From Chrysoperla carnea (taxonomy: Eukaryota; Arthropoda; Insecta; Neuroptera; Chrysopidae), in NCBI RefSeq assembly GCF_905475395.1, contig NC_058339.1:13958001-14022000 (forward strand): a DNA stretch of 64,000 bases, read 5' to 3'. Below, in pieces: positions 35,277-46,195 of this stretch (its first letter is position 1; every line of letters begins with the position of its first letter). The position numbers and the translations under genes are program-made. The notes below the pieces were generated by a model that was not told where the DNA came from, ran no database searches, and saw only the letters and a program-made list of their open reading frames with translations.

Positions 35277-38200
35277 TAAATAATAAATAAAGAAAGAGAT
35301 TTTACTGTAATACTTTAATAAAAATATAAAACAAACGAACCGATATCGTAATACAACTTCAACAAATCGAATAGAACCTCGTGAAGGCCAACCGTATTGT
35401 GGTCCAACAAGGAGTGCATCCTTTAAATCTTCAGCTTCGACTTCTTCAATATATTGATTAACACGTTCAACAGCAATCATTTCACGTTCAGTCTCAGTAA
35501 AAGCATTTATTACACCACCAAGTAATCCAGTAACAGACAATGCATACGAAATTGCTAATCCAACTAAACCTATGTTTTCAAAAAATAGCACGTATTTATT
35601 AACATTATGTTATTTTCCTGTTTTCCGATTTTGAGTAAGTTATCGACATAAACAACACTTGACAACAAATATCGAGCCACATGTCGGTCAGTGTTGCTTC
35701 AGTGGAATTACGCCTTAAAGACTCACCTGGATCGACCACATCAAATTGATGCTGAATCACAGCAATAACTCCCACTCCACTAACCATAGCCACACCAATA
35801 AACTGCAAACGTAAATTTAACCACTGATTTGCCACATTACTAGCAAATTGTGATTTTTGATTTGCCTCTAAATATTCCTCGTTGTCTCTTTTAAAACGTT
35901 GATTAGCACCAAATGCACGTATTGTTGCAAGGCCTTAAGAAACATAAAAGTATGTCGTCAGCCAAAATAAAAATACTTGACTCATTCGAAGTAAATATTA
36001 TTACCTTGTAAAGTTTCATTAAAATGGCTATAAACTGGTGACAGAGTTAAACTTGATAACCTTTTCAATTCTCGAGATGTAAGTCGATAATGTTGTTGTA
36101 GCCAATGATAGACAGGTATTAATGGTGTTAATACCAAACATAACCATGGTAAACCATATATTGTTACCGCTACACTACCTAAATAATGTATAGTCTTATT
36201 ATTACCATCTAGAGGACTTATTTTTAATCTTCCCAGGAATAAGGCATATTCCACAAAATAAGGTCATAAATAAATATTTACTCACCCATTAGACCAAATA
36301 ACTGTGCAAGAAGTATATTTAAAATAAATGGTAAAGAGTCATCCACCGTGTAGGTATCTGATGAGAATCTATTGAGTATTCTTCCCAAAGGTGATATATC
36401 GAAGAATCTTAATTTTGCCTGTTAAAATAATAATTCGAATGAATTCATAGTAATTTGGATACATTAAAGAAGAACTCACATGAATAACTTTTTTTAATAA
36501 CTTCTGATGAACACGTTTGGCAGCTTGTATTCCACCATACGCAAACAAAAATGCTCGAAACAGAGTAAAGAGTGAATTAATTCCAGCTAAAATCGCATAA
36601 ATAGTCAAATAATACATAATATTTCGATCTGTAGAAGATGATAATAATTTTGGAGTTTCAAAGCTGTTTGTTGTTAAATTAGTCGAATTTGTTGGTGTCA
36701 TTGATGCTGATACCCATATAGATAACCAAACATCAGTAATATTTCTTGATGCTTGCATTAATATCATTGAAATTATAATAAATAATGATAGCATGCGACC
36801 AATTGATTTCCAATATATAGCATAGACTTTGGTATCAACGCTACCAATTTCACGATTTTCTCGATTAAACATTTCATTATCAACTGTTTGTTCTTTCATT
36901 ATATCGGCAGAGGTCATATCAATTTTATCTGTAATACTGACACTATTATCTTGAGATAGACTTGTATCGGGTAACAATATCTCTTCAATGTCAGTTAATA
37001 TATCACTTGGAATACCTACACAAAATAAAAAATCATTTACGTTACTTAAAAAGGTTATATCTGCATTTAAGGCAGAAAGGTTATATCTGCTTATATCTGC
37101 AGACTAAACAGGTCTGTCTAAAAACAATAGTGTAAGAGTGTAAGACATTAAAGTCTAAAAGGCGGTTTAAGGTTGACCTTCATCCATCTGATAACCAGAT
37201 GAGACATATTTGTTATGAAATTTTATTGATTGATAAATCTGTCTATGATAGATTGTCTAACGGAAAGTGTTAATTGCTGTTATCATCCGAGTGTTTAAAT
37301 CAATTTACATACCTTGCTTTTTAATGCATCCATTTTCCATGACAATTAGATGATCTGTATGCAATAAATATTGTAAATGATGTGTACAAAATACTCGAGT
37401 TTTATTTTTTAATAAACCCAACAAGCAATTTTGAAATATGTGCTTGGCAACATGAGCATCAACCGCTGATAAAATATCATCCATAATATATATTGGTTTA
37501 TCTTGATAAACGGCGCGAGCTAATGCAATTCGAGCTTTTTGTCCACCAGATAATGTGCTTCCTGAGTCGCCAACACCAGTCAGATCACCGTGAGGGAACA
37601 TATGTATATCATCTTCTAAGCAACATGCTTTTAGAACTATTTTATAACGCCGTTCATCGTACACTTTACCAAAAAGTATATTGTCACGGACTGTACCACG
37701 TTGTAGCCATGGTTGTTGTGGAACGTAGCCAAAACCTAGATTGCGATTGTATACCCCAATATATCCTGTATTTTTTTCAATTTCAGCAATAATACTCGCT
37801 AATAATGTTGATTTTCCACTACCTACTGATCCCATAATACCAACAAATTGTCCCTACATAAAATTAGAAAGAGTATTGTCACATTAAATCAAAAGAATAT
37901 GGCTAGTTAGAACATAAACATATTTTTGTATATTCGAATGTAATACAGTTAGCGTAATTACGATTAGCTAATTCATACTCATGATAACTACATGGTGGTT
38001 AAAATACGTATTTTTATAATACAAAAATTGATCTAGCAAATCGGGGCAAAATCGAAATTTTAATACTATAGGTAAGGACAAAGTCTGCTAAAACTTATAA
38101 GAAATGGTTGCCAAAAATTTATAATTTTTTTATAATCTTTAACAGCCCTTTATGAACAGAGTAACCAAAATTCTTACCCTTTTAATATGTAAATTAATAT

Positions 38201-41200
38201 TCGATATATGAAACTCATATTTTGATTCGGCGGCGTTACGTTCATTGATTCGTTCCGATGAGAATGAATCTACATCGCTAGAAAATTCGTCTGATATAAA
38301 ATCACCACTCTGCTGAGATGTTGATGATCCAACTTCTGTATATAAAAGTTGTTTCTGTTGAATCTGACCAGGAGATTCACGATGTGTTCCACGCATTTTT
38401 TTTACAAGTTTTTGTTGTTTTGATTTCGTTATAATATTTTCAGTTTTAAGTATTTGTTTTTCATCTCCTGATTGTTTAACGTTACCCCATGAAAATTGAC
38501 CATATTTAATAACAATGACTGAATTACTTTCGTCTAATAATGTATCGTCATAATATTTATCATAATCTAAATCATAGACCTGTATAACAAAAATTTTGAA
38601 TATTACTACAGTAAGGGCCTCGCATTAATTGACAATTATTATTACAAAACTTTTTTCAAAACAATATTTAAATTTTTCAACTCCCATGAATCTCTGTTAA
38701 CATATGCCTTAAATATAATATAATAAAACCCCTTAGCGAAAAAAAAAATCATTTTTCTTTTTTACTATAATGTCACACATATATGTAAATTAACCAAAAG
38801 AAAAAGTGAATATAAATCAACTATGAAAATAAAATTATATAAATTGAAAATAAGGAATGAGAAAAAATATCTGTAAATATAAGTATTCGAAATATTGAAG
38901 TCAAAGCGCAAAAAACTTCCTTAGATATGTAATAAATTATACAATATATATTTTACTCTTTCTATCAGGCGCGTGTCTATAATAAAATTTTTTTAAAATA
39001 GCATATGTAAATGAAACAGCGCCAAATCACCTCTATATACAGACTAAAATATTAAACTTGCATTATCTCCAACAAAAGTTATTAGATACGACGATTGTGA
39101 AAAAAGATTTTTAGTCCTCAAAAATCTAAAACACACGAAATATTATTGTTCTATTTGAATTTCCCGCAAATGAGAACCGCAGCCAATCAAAAATAGGCAC
39201 ATTGCTTCCCCCCTGAGTGATACACCCCCCTCGTCTAAAGTAGGACTTTATACTACATCCCTACTATAATTACTAGATCCGTGGATGTATATTTTACAAT
39301 CTATTGAAAAATGCCTATATTATGTCTTTCGTATGTCTAATCTGAACATAGAGGTAAAAATGTACAGACGCAAAAGTCACTGCGCATAAAGCTTGTTTTA
39401 CTATCCATGTAATGTAAATTATACGTATAGTTTACTCTTTTTAATAAACATATATCCATGTAAGCAAGTCTAGAAAGAAATATCAACATGATATACAAAA
39501 AAACAAACATACATCGAGCAATGCTTGGATTCTCTTGATAGAAACCCAAGCTTCAGTAACACCATTAAGTACCCATGGGAATGCATTTAGTGGTCCAATC
39601 AACATATTTAATAGTGCAATACTTGTAAAAACAGTAGCTGCTGTTAGTTTATTCCCTAATAGTACATATGTTGCGAATGTTAATATAGATATTAATACAG
39701 GCGTTGTTGCCCAAAAATAAACACACAATGCGTCTAAATATTTACGCCCTTTTAAATACTTCAATTCTCCATCACGTATACCTGTAAAGAAAAGTGAATA
39801 AACATTAGCTACTTATGTTTTCGTGCAAACTTATAGTTTTTAACTAACATAAGATAAAAATTCATAGAGGAAAGTATAGCCATAATCGTACCACCTAACT
39901 TAAGTATGGGTTTCGAAAATTTGTATTGTATTTGTTTTTATGTTCCCGAGTCAAAAATTTATTTATATTTTATTATGAATATTGTTGCTAGATGTTAAAC
40001 CGCATAAAAGAGTATGATTTCAGCAACCGAGTTTCTAAATCGAACTCATTAGTTTTTCAAGCGTAGACATTGATTTTCGCAAAACTTACCTAATATTGAT
40101 TGAATAAAATGCTTTTCCCAAACATGAAACTTTATAGTACGAATTCCTCTTAATGTTTCTGTCATTAGCTGTACCCGTTCATCTTTTTTCTTCATCATTT
40201 TTGTACTTAACGATCCAATTTTATTTGCGATTAATTTATTTATGGGAATTAGTATAATTGAAAATATTACTCCAGCCAAAAAAGCAATACCAAGTTGTAC
40301 ATATAGTAAATATAACGTAACAGCCAGCTTAAAAATTAGGAAATAATTTAATATATACTTCATGAATTAGCCTTTTTCTTGGGAAGATTAAAAAAAGATC
40401 CTCTAGATGGCAGGGTATATTTGTACCCCCTCCCCTAGTGTTGCCATCTAGAGGATCATTTTTTAATCTTCTAAATTGGGGCAAAAATCGAAATTTATTT
40501 AGATATATCCTAGAGTTATATACCAAAAACACAGTTTTTATCAAATTTTTTTTAAATAACTAAATGAACTCCAGCCATCTTACAATCATCCATATATTGT
40601 TATTACCTGGAAAGGTATACTCCATACAGCATGAAAACTTGGACAAGAATTTACAATTCGATCCGTATCAGTTGACATGAAGTTAACAATTTCACCAACA
40701 CTAAATTTTGAATTTAAAATTGTGGAGCTGGCTGTCAATGTTTTACGATATATTGCAGTTACAATTGCTCCACGAATTTTTAACCCAACAATACACATTT
40801 TAAAATTAAAATGTACATTACAAAATGAAGCTAAAATAACAATGAAATAAATAATTATGCATTATTATTAAAAATGCTATGTCTGCGAATTAATTACCTA
40901 TTAAGGTTGATAAACATAAACCTAAAGCAAATAAATATCCTGTGCCGATATCTTCTGATTTATTTTCTATAAACGATACTAATTTGTTTAATAATAAAGG
41001 TCCTGCAAAACCAGAACAATCAGCAATTAACTTTAATATGCCAATTCCATAAAACTGCCAGCCAAAACAAATATGTAATGCTTTGAAAAGACTAACATTA
41101 TGTCGTCTAACGTATACATCTGGAACTAATGCGATAGTAGTGGCTGAGCTGAATTCACCTAAAATAATATATTTTGTCTTCTTTAATAAACTAAGCAGTA

Positions 41201-42600
41201 AAAATAAAAGTCTGAATTTCAATCCTTCTAGAACATTTACTAAACCATTTACCTGGCGTAACAAGTGAATTTGTGTCACGAAGTTGTGAGTTTGATGCAA
41301 CTGCTTGATGCAATTCAAATTCGTCAACATTTCCAATTAATGCTTTGTCAAATTTTTGGCCTAAAGTTGTACTTGTTAAGTCCATAGGTAAATCATATAA
41401 AGCGTCAGCATTATTGAGTGAACCATCTACACCTTTTTGCATCAACGTATGTACCCAATAGAATAACAAACGTGATAAAAATGGTGTGTCTTCCATTGCG
41501 ACGCCTAGAAAATCTGCTTCATTTTCCTCACCCCGACCAGTGTATAATCGTTCATAACGTAAATAATAGCCATTTGCATCATCCAAAAGGGATGTACGTT
41601 CACCAATCTGTTTTTCAAAATTTTAAAGTTATATTTTGATGGATAATATCAAACTGTGAATGGGAAATAACAGTAACGTTTTAAACAGTAAGGAAACAGC
41701 TTGAGGCATTTTACCGATAAAACTTATTTTTCGAGTTTCAAGCAAATGTCAACTTAAAAAACACCCGTTGCAATAGATATTTCTTATCTTTTAAAAAAAA
41801 TATTTTTTTTTTTTTTTGTGTGCTAATAAATAGCTCATGAACAACGATTCATTATTGTTTCGGGACAGACAGTCGTTAGTTGAACAAAAATAAAATATAT
41901 TTGTTATTCATTTTATATGAATCCCTCTGCAAACTTTTCGACTTACCTGCTCATATCTTGATGAATAATTTCTTTGTGAGTCTGAGGATGCTCCCGGCAA
42001 TAATGTTAATGCATAAAGAATTTGTAAAGTTAAAGAAATACTAGCACAGATTAAAGATAATAGTATACTTGGAGATGGAATTGAACGATTATAAATAAGC
42101 AAATGGGAACGGAATGAAATCACAGTCAAGATTGCAATAATAGACCACATAACTAGTATAAATATTGGTCCACGAGGGCATGGACCAAGCTTTCGTCGTA
42201 AAGCTGTTAAAAATGCAAAATGTACAAGCCATGTTATAACATTTGTTGCCGATAAAAATAAATCTACAGGCTGTACTATAATATCAGCAGCATTTATATC
42301 AACAATAGTTTGTACAATGGGTAAGATGGCTAACAATAAACATATAAAACATCTTAAATTTATATAATATAATTCTTTGGGGCTACGTGTTATAAATCCT
42401 ACGTTACTACCAAAATAAAATGCAGAGATTATGGCAAATAAATAAAGGAAGGGAATTTGAAGACATAATTGTTGAAAACATAATCCAATATCATGTTCCA
42501 ATAATGACCAAAATTCAAAACCATTTGGTCCGCACATATCTTCCCAATACCACTGCCATCTTGGAGTGCTTTGCAGAAGTAAACTAGATTCAGATGACAT
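32628..42600 (-). CDS. ABCC10: ABC transporter subfamily C, ABCC10/MRP7 type (16 exons)
   Basis: Exons in transcription order: 42600-41947, 41607-41253, 41158-40898, 40830-40607, 40327-40090, 39781-39513, 38579-38178, 37853-37313, 37015-36480, 36418-36286, 36178-36005, 35933-35727, 35569-35341, 34560-34378, 33943-33700 and 32879-32628. They sum to 4902 nt (1633 residues), and all phases agree. The product is an integral-membrane ATP-driven exporter of amphipathic or conjugated substrates. Exon 1 encodes an N-terminal TMD0 of about five helices, and its start resembles MRP7. NBD1 has Walker [10 protein letters not shown] (809-817), LSGGQ (902) and IYIMDD with Asp at the catalytic position. NBD2 has GRTGAGKS (1430), [19 protein letters not shown], variant signature LSVGQ (1531), ILCIDEAT with catalytic Glu1556, and His1587. 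The Asp/Glu asymmetry is usual for ABCC proteins. An insertion of about 85 residues, Ser/Asp-rich, sits in NBD1 ahead of Walker A. The exon 14 acceptor is the least certain junction. Confidence 0.93.
35200..35280 (+). repeat. GT-rich fragment of second GTCT-type repeat in an ABCC10 intron
   Basis: CCCCCGAATCAAAAAAAGGG, then GTTATAAGTTTGACCGCTAT, then about 15 GT units. The start matches the repeats at 8515 and 53236. The copy is truncated after the microsatellite. It lies in the intron between exons 13 and 14. Confidence 0.65.
36204..36245 (-). mobile_element. Solo half of an ABCC10-intron MITE family
   Basis: ACCATCTAGAGGACTTATTT followed by TTAATCTTCCCAGGAATAAGG corresponds closely to the reverse complement of the left arm at 40365-40412. 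It occupies much of the 107-bp intron between exons 10 and 11. Only one arm is present. Confidence 0.65.
39137..39285 (+). mobile_element. Dispersed MITE-like repeat in ABCC10 intron, copy 1
   Basis: The roughly 148-bp block contains GAACCGCAGCCAATCAAAAA, a C-rich TGAGTGATACACCCCCCTC and AAGTAGGACTTTATACTACA up to CTAGATCCGTGG. An inverted second copy is at 45129-45276. It lies between exons 6 and 7 of the transporter. No coding capacity. Confidence 0.8.
40383..40470. mobile_element. Short inverted-repeat MITE in ABCC10 intron
   Basis: The left arm GAAGATTAAAAAAAGATCCT continuing CTAGATGGCA (40383-40412) is matched by the right arm TGCCATCTAGAGGATCATTT continuing TTTAATCTT (40442-40470), with a 29-nt C-rich loop. 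It lies in the intron between exons 4 and 5. A solo arm of the same family is at 36204-36245. Confidence 0.75.
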
Positions 42601-43012
42601 TTCGATTGGATGTTTACTGTAAAAAAAATGAAGATTCTATAATTTTTTAAAATAATAATTAAATAAAATATTGTGTAAGGTTTGTTAATTAATCTATTAT
42701 TCAAAGATTGTGTTATTAATTAAAATTTATTTATTTATGAGTATGACTAAACGTATTAAACATTTTTTGTTTTTCTGAACAGTTATTATTGTATACTAAC
42801 GCAAATAGATTTTACGCTAAAAGTATATGCATATTAAACTTACACATTTAAATTATTTTAATTATTTCACCAATTATTTGAATATATTTTTTTATATCAC
42901 GACATTTTTTTTAAATTTTAGGTTATATGAAATTTGAAAGATAGAAGATTTTAATTGTCAAGTATACAAGAAATGGAATATCTTATTCAGTATTGTCGCT
43001 AGATGGAAGGAA
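42601..43012. promoter_or_regulatory. Bidirectional intergenic promoter region ABCC10-like / CCDC97-like
   Basis: Only 412 bp separate the ATG of the minus-strand transporter from the proposed ATG of the plus-strand CCDC97 gene, so both promoters must overlap or adjoin here. The interval is AT-rich, with a short less AT-rich segment CGCTAGATGGAAGGAAATGA just before the plus-strand start. No core element could be assigned with confidence. Confidence 0.55.
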
Positions 43013-44995
43013 ATGACAAATATGGAGGTTGATAACACGACTAAAAGTAATTTAAAAACAAATGAAAACAAACAATTGACTGAGGTAATTGTTGAAATAC
43101 CATGTATATATATTCCTATATTAATACATAATACAAAATTTTCACCTAATTAGCGCCCTCGAGGGTAAATAGTGATGTTTACAAGAAAATGTTTCAAACA
43201 AAAGTTGTTTATTTTTTTATAAGGAACATTTTTTACATTTAAACATTTGTTCTATCTCTAACGGTTTACAAGATGGGCCCTACGGACCCAACACCCAATT
43301 GACCTATATTGGTCATTTACGAACTCGACCTCACTTTTTACGTCCTGAGTATGCTACTTAATTTCAGCTTGATATCTCTTTTCGTTTTTGGGTTATCGTG
43401 TTGCCAGACAGACGGGCAGACACCCTCTTTGTGGAAAGTATGAATGAGAAGGAAAAATAAGCTTGTGTATCGTTCAAGGATGTAGTGTGAAAGGTTTGGG
43501 AAATACTAAGGATCCTGACTTCAAAACCATTGTTCAACTTTATAGCAGCATACGAAGGTCAAGATTGCAAGATAAGCCTGAAGGTCCATTTTTTGCACTC
43601 CTACATAGACTTTTTTCCTGAAAACCTGGGAGCTTGCAATGAAAAACAGGGGACATCACCAGGATATCCGCGATATCGAGAGACGGTAACAAGGAAGATG
43701 GGATGTCACTATGCTTGCAGGCTACTGTATAATTTTTAATAAACGAGTGCTTTTACCAATTTTTTGTTTTTGAATTTGCAAAAAAGCCTTACGTGATAGA
43801 AAAAAAATGGCCATCATTTCTGAAATCAGCGCATTCTAAAATATATAATTTAGTAAAAATATCTCTTTTTTTTTTGCAGACCTGTGTAATCGAAGCAGAA
43901 GTTAACGAAATAATTAAGTATATCACTGATAATGAACTTGTACATTTTAAAAGCCAACAAAGAAATGAGGAAGATATATCTGTTGACAAGAAAAAAGAAA
44001 TTGCCTTAGAAATTTTGGAACGTAGTAAATCGAATTTCCTTTCACGTTTTGGAAAATATTGTAAAGTAGAGCATTTAGATTATTTTAAGCAGTTTTGTAA
44101 CGATGAGAAAGACGGTTACGAGATACAATTTTATTTAAATGAATTATCTCGATATCATGACAATAATTTAAGGAAAAAAGATATAAAAAATCGTCGATAC
44201 CAAGCACTTTTACAAATGCAAACCAATTCATCGTATTTTTCCGAGGTTGAAATGATGAAACGTAATCCTTTATTATATGAACAATTAGTGGGTCAATATT
44301 TAACAGAAGATGAAAGAAAAATCCGTGACAAAATGGCACCTGAAGATTGTTCTTTTGTAAATATTTTATTAGAAGGTTATCAGAAAGAACAAACACAAAT
44401 TTTAAAACACAAGCAAGAAGATTTTGAAAACGAAGTCATGGAAGAAGAAAACGACGAAAGTGACGATGAAATTGTAAATGATATCAATTCAGACGATTGT
44501 ACCGATTTTAGTAGATTTGATGTATATAAAACGGATGAATCGAATAAACCATCTACATCACAACGATGGGGTGAATGGGATAATTTAGAAGATCGTCGAC
44601 AAGATGAAATTGCCAATACCATTGATACCGTAAAACGGGATAAAAATTGGTTTTTAATAAATGCTAATGAAAAACGATTGCTAAAACAAGAATTTGAAAG
44701 TTATATGTATCAAAGTTTTCTTGATGGCAAAGACAATGAATTTGATTATTCAAAAATTGATAATGATACAAGTTACGATAATATTGATGTTAAAACAATC
44801 GATGATGAAGAGAAATATTTTGATTCTGAAACGCCAGAAGAAATTCATGAAATGGATGAAGACAGTACAAAAATAAATAATATTCAGGAAAATAATAGTG
44901 ATTCAGATGATGAATTAGATATATTTATGAAAGCTTTAAATCAACATCCAACTGTATGCCAATTAGCTAATGATTTAAAAAAATGTACTACTTAA
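43013..44995 (+). CDS. CCDC97: CCDC97 orthologue
   Basis: The main exon 43880-44995 follows a T-rich acceptor (TTTTTTTTTTGCAG) and encodes the recognisable family blocks: FLSRFGKYCKVEHLDYF, KNRRYQALL, NPLLYEQLVGQYLTEDE, an acidic linker, and the C-terminal EFESYMYQSFLDGKDNEFDY and DDEEKYFD. The family is a conserved eukaryotic nuclear protein. From memory it has been linked to spliceosomal U2/SF3b complexes, which I cannot verify here. The main exon needs a phase-0 upstream exon. The best candidate is 43013-43084 (24 codons, starting MTNMEVDN) ending at donor GAG|GTAATT, giving 395 residues. The end of that exon lies in an HLE repeat copy. The alternative phase-0 donor at 43027 (GAG|GTTGAT) is weaker. 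AATAAA hexamers occur at 44998 and 45021. The identity of the gene is firm; the first exon is tentative. Confidence 0.85.
43058..43430 (-). mobile_element. HLE family copy 5, at the 5' end of CCDC97
   Basis: The copy starts at the terminal block GAAAACAAACAATTGACTGA next to the proposed first exon. It continues through CATTTGTTCTATCTCTAACG, GGTTTACAAGATGGG and GAACTCGACCTCACTTTTTACG and ends in a degraded GTCY tract (CAGACAGACGGGCAGACA) near 43405-43425. It lacks the other end. Most of it lies in CCDC97 intron 1. Its palindrome reads GACTGAGGTAATTG where most other copies read GACTGAGTTAATTG. Confidence 0.7.
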
Positions 44996-45020
44996 GAAAT
45001 AAAATTTTATTAAACATAAT

Positions 45021-45026
45021 AATAAA
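45021..45026 (+). terminator. Poly(A) signal candidate of CCDC97-like gene
   Basis: AATAAA lies about 26 nt after the stop. Another hexamer at 44998-45003 almost touches the stop codon. Confidence 0.5.
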
Positions 45027-45128
45027 TTGTTTTATTCAATACTATAAATGCTCATTTTTTTTAACTAAAGTTTAATTAATTAGTCACCTTTAACTAAAAC
45101 CTAGAGTTTCAAATAAGACTGTTACGAT

Positions 45129-45276
45129 CACGGATCTAGTAATTATAGTAGGGATGTAGTATAAAGTCCTACTTTAGACCAGGGGGTTGTATCACTCAGG
45201 AGGGAAGCAATGTGCCTACTTTTGATTGGCTGCGGCTCTCGTTTGCTTGAAATTGAAATAGAACGATAATATTTCT
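45129..45276 (-). mobile_element. Dispersed MITE-like repeat, copy 2 (inverted)
   Basis: It reads as the reverse complement of 39137-39285, with high identity through TAATTATAGTAGGGATGTAG, CAGGAGGGAAGCAATGTGCC and TTTTGATTGGCTGCGG. It lies just downstream of the CCDC97 gene. Confidence 0.8.
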
Positions 45277-46195
45277 TTTTACCCTAAAGAAAAAATGCAT
45301 TTTTTTTTAAATAAAATTTAGAAATTAATTACAAATATAATATTTTTAACTATAATTACCCTTGAATGAAGGAATATACCTTTAATATTCCTATGACCGA
45401 CTAATTACCTAAAGAATATATCGTAAATAATTCGTACAATAATAAAAATAAAACTTCATTTATTTAAATTTAGATTAGATTCACGGGTACATAATTCAAT
45501 ACATAAATAATAATATAAGTCATAATTTCCCCAAATAAATTTTCACATTTAAAAAATTCGGTAATGTTGTTAAATACGATGTTTAGTATTGAAAATTAAT
45601 CGACGTATGTCCGAGACATTCTTAAGCCTTCTTTTGAATTTCATTAGTTAACTTATAATAGTTGTAACACTAGGATTGAAGACTGAATATTCACTAAATT
45701 GAATAGAATATTGTTGCGTTTAGGTAACTTATGTCGATTTCCAATAAGAGTTTGTCTTGACAAGCTTAATTTAGTGGTACAATTTTCTGCTAGCAATAAC
45801 AGAACACCCTGTATACTTCATTACTGACTTTATTTTACATACAAAACGTACTGTTTGTTTTGCGCCCTATGCACTGCCACGCCCTGATTACGGCCCTGCT
45901 TTATACATAAGATATGAACTACCTGACCTTGTAAATGGAATTTGACCTGTTAGTTTATCAAGTTTTAAAAATAAAGGTCTGGAAATATTTTTCTATGCTT
46001 TAACCACCGATTCCTGCTGATATTCTTCCCACTACTATATTTTATCACTTACTTATCAATGTTTCGGTCATTTGTTCATGTACTTTTTAATTTAAGTTCT
46101 GTACATGTAGCACTCAATATATTAATAAGAAAATAACAAATTAAAATTAATTTATTTATAAATACACATTTTAACGCAAGTAAAAATATAAAAAA
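45277..46195. other. Intergenic region upstream of zinc-finger gene
   Basis: AT-rich with no recognised exon. A short GC-richer patch CACGCCCTGATTACGGCCCT at about 45878 and an ACACCCTGTATAC motif at about 45804 look like repeat remnants. The promoter and 5' UTR of the zinc-finger gene must lie here. Confidence 0.5.

Noticed and set aside
35109-35330. Continuation of the exon-13 reading frame past the donor at 35340
   Set aside because: The frame enters the GT microsatellite repeat. Phase and homology show that the exon ends at 35341 and resumes at 34560.
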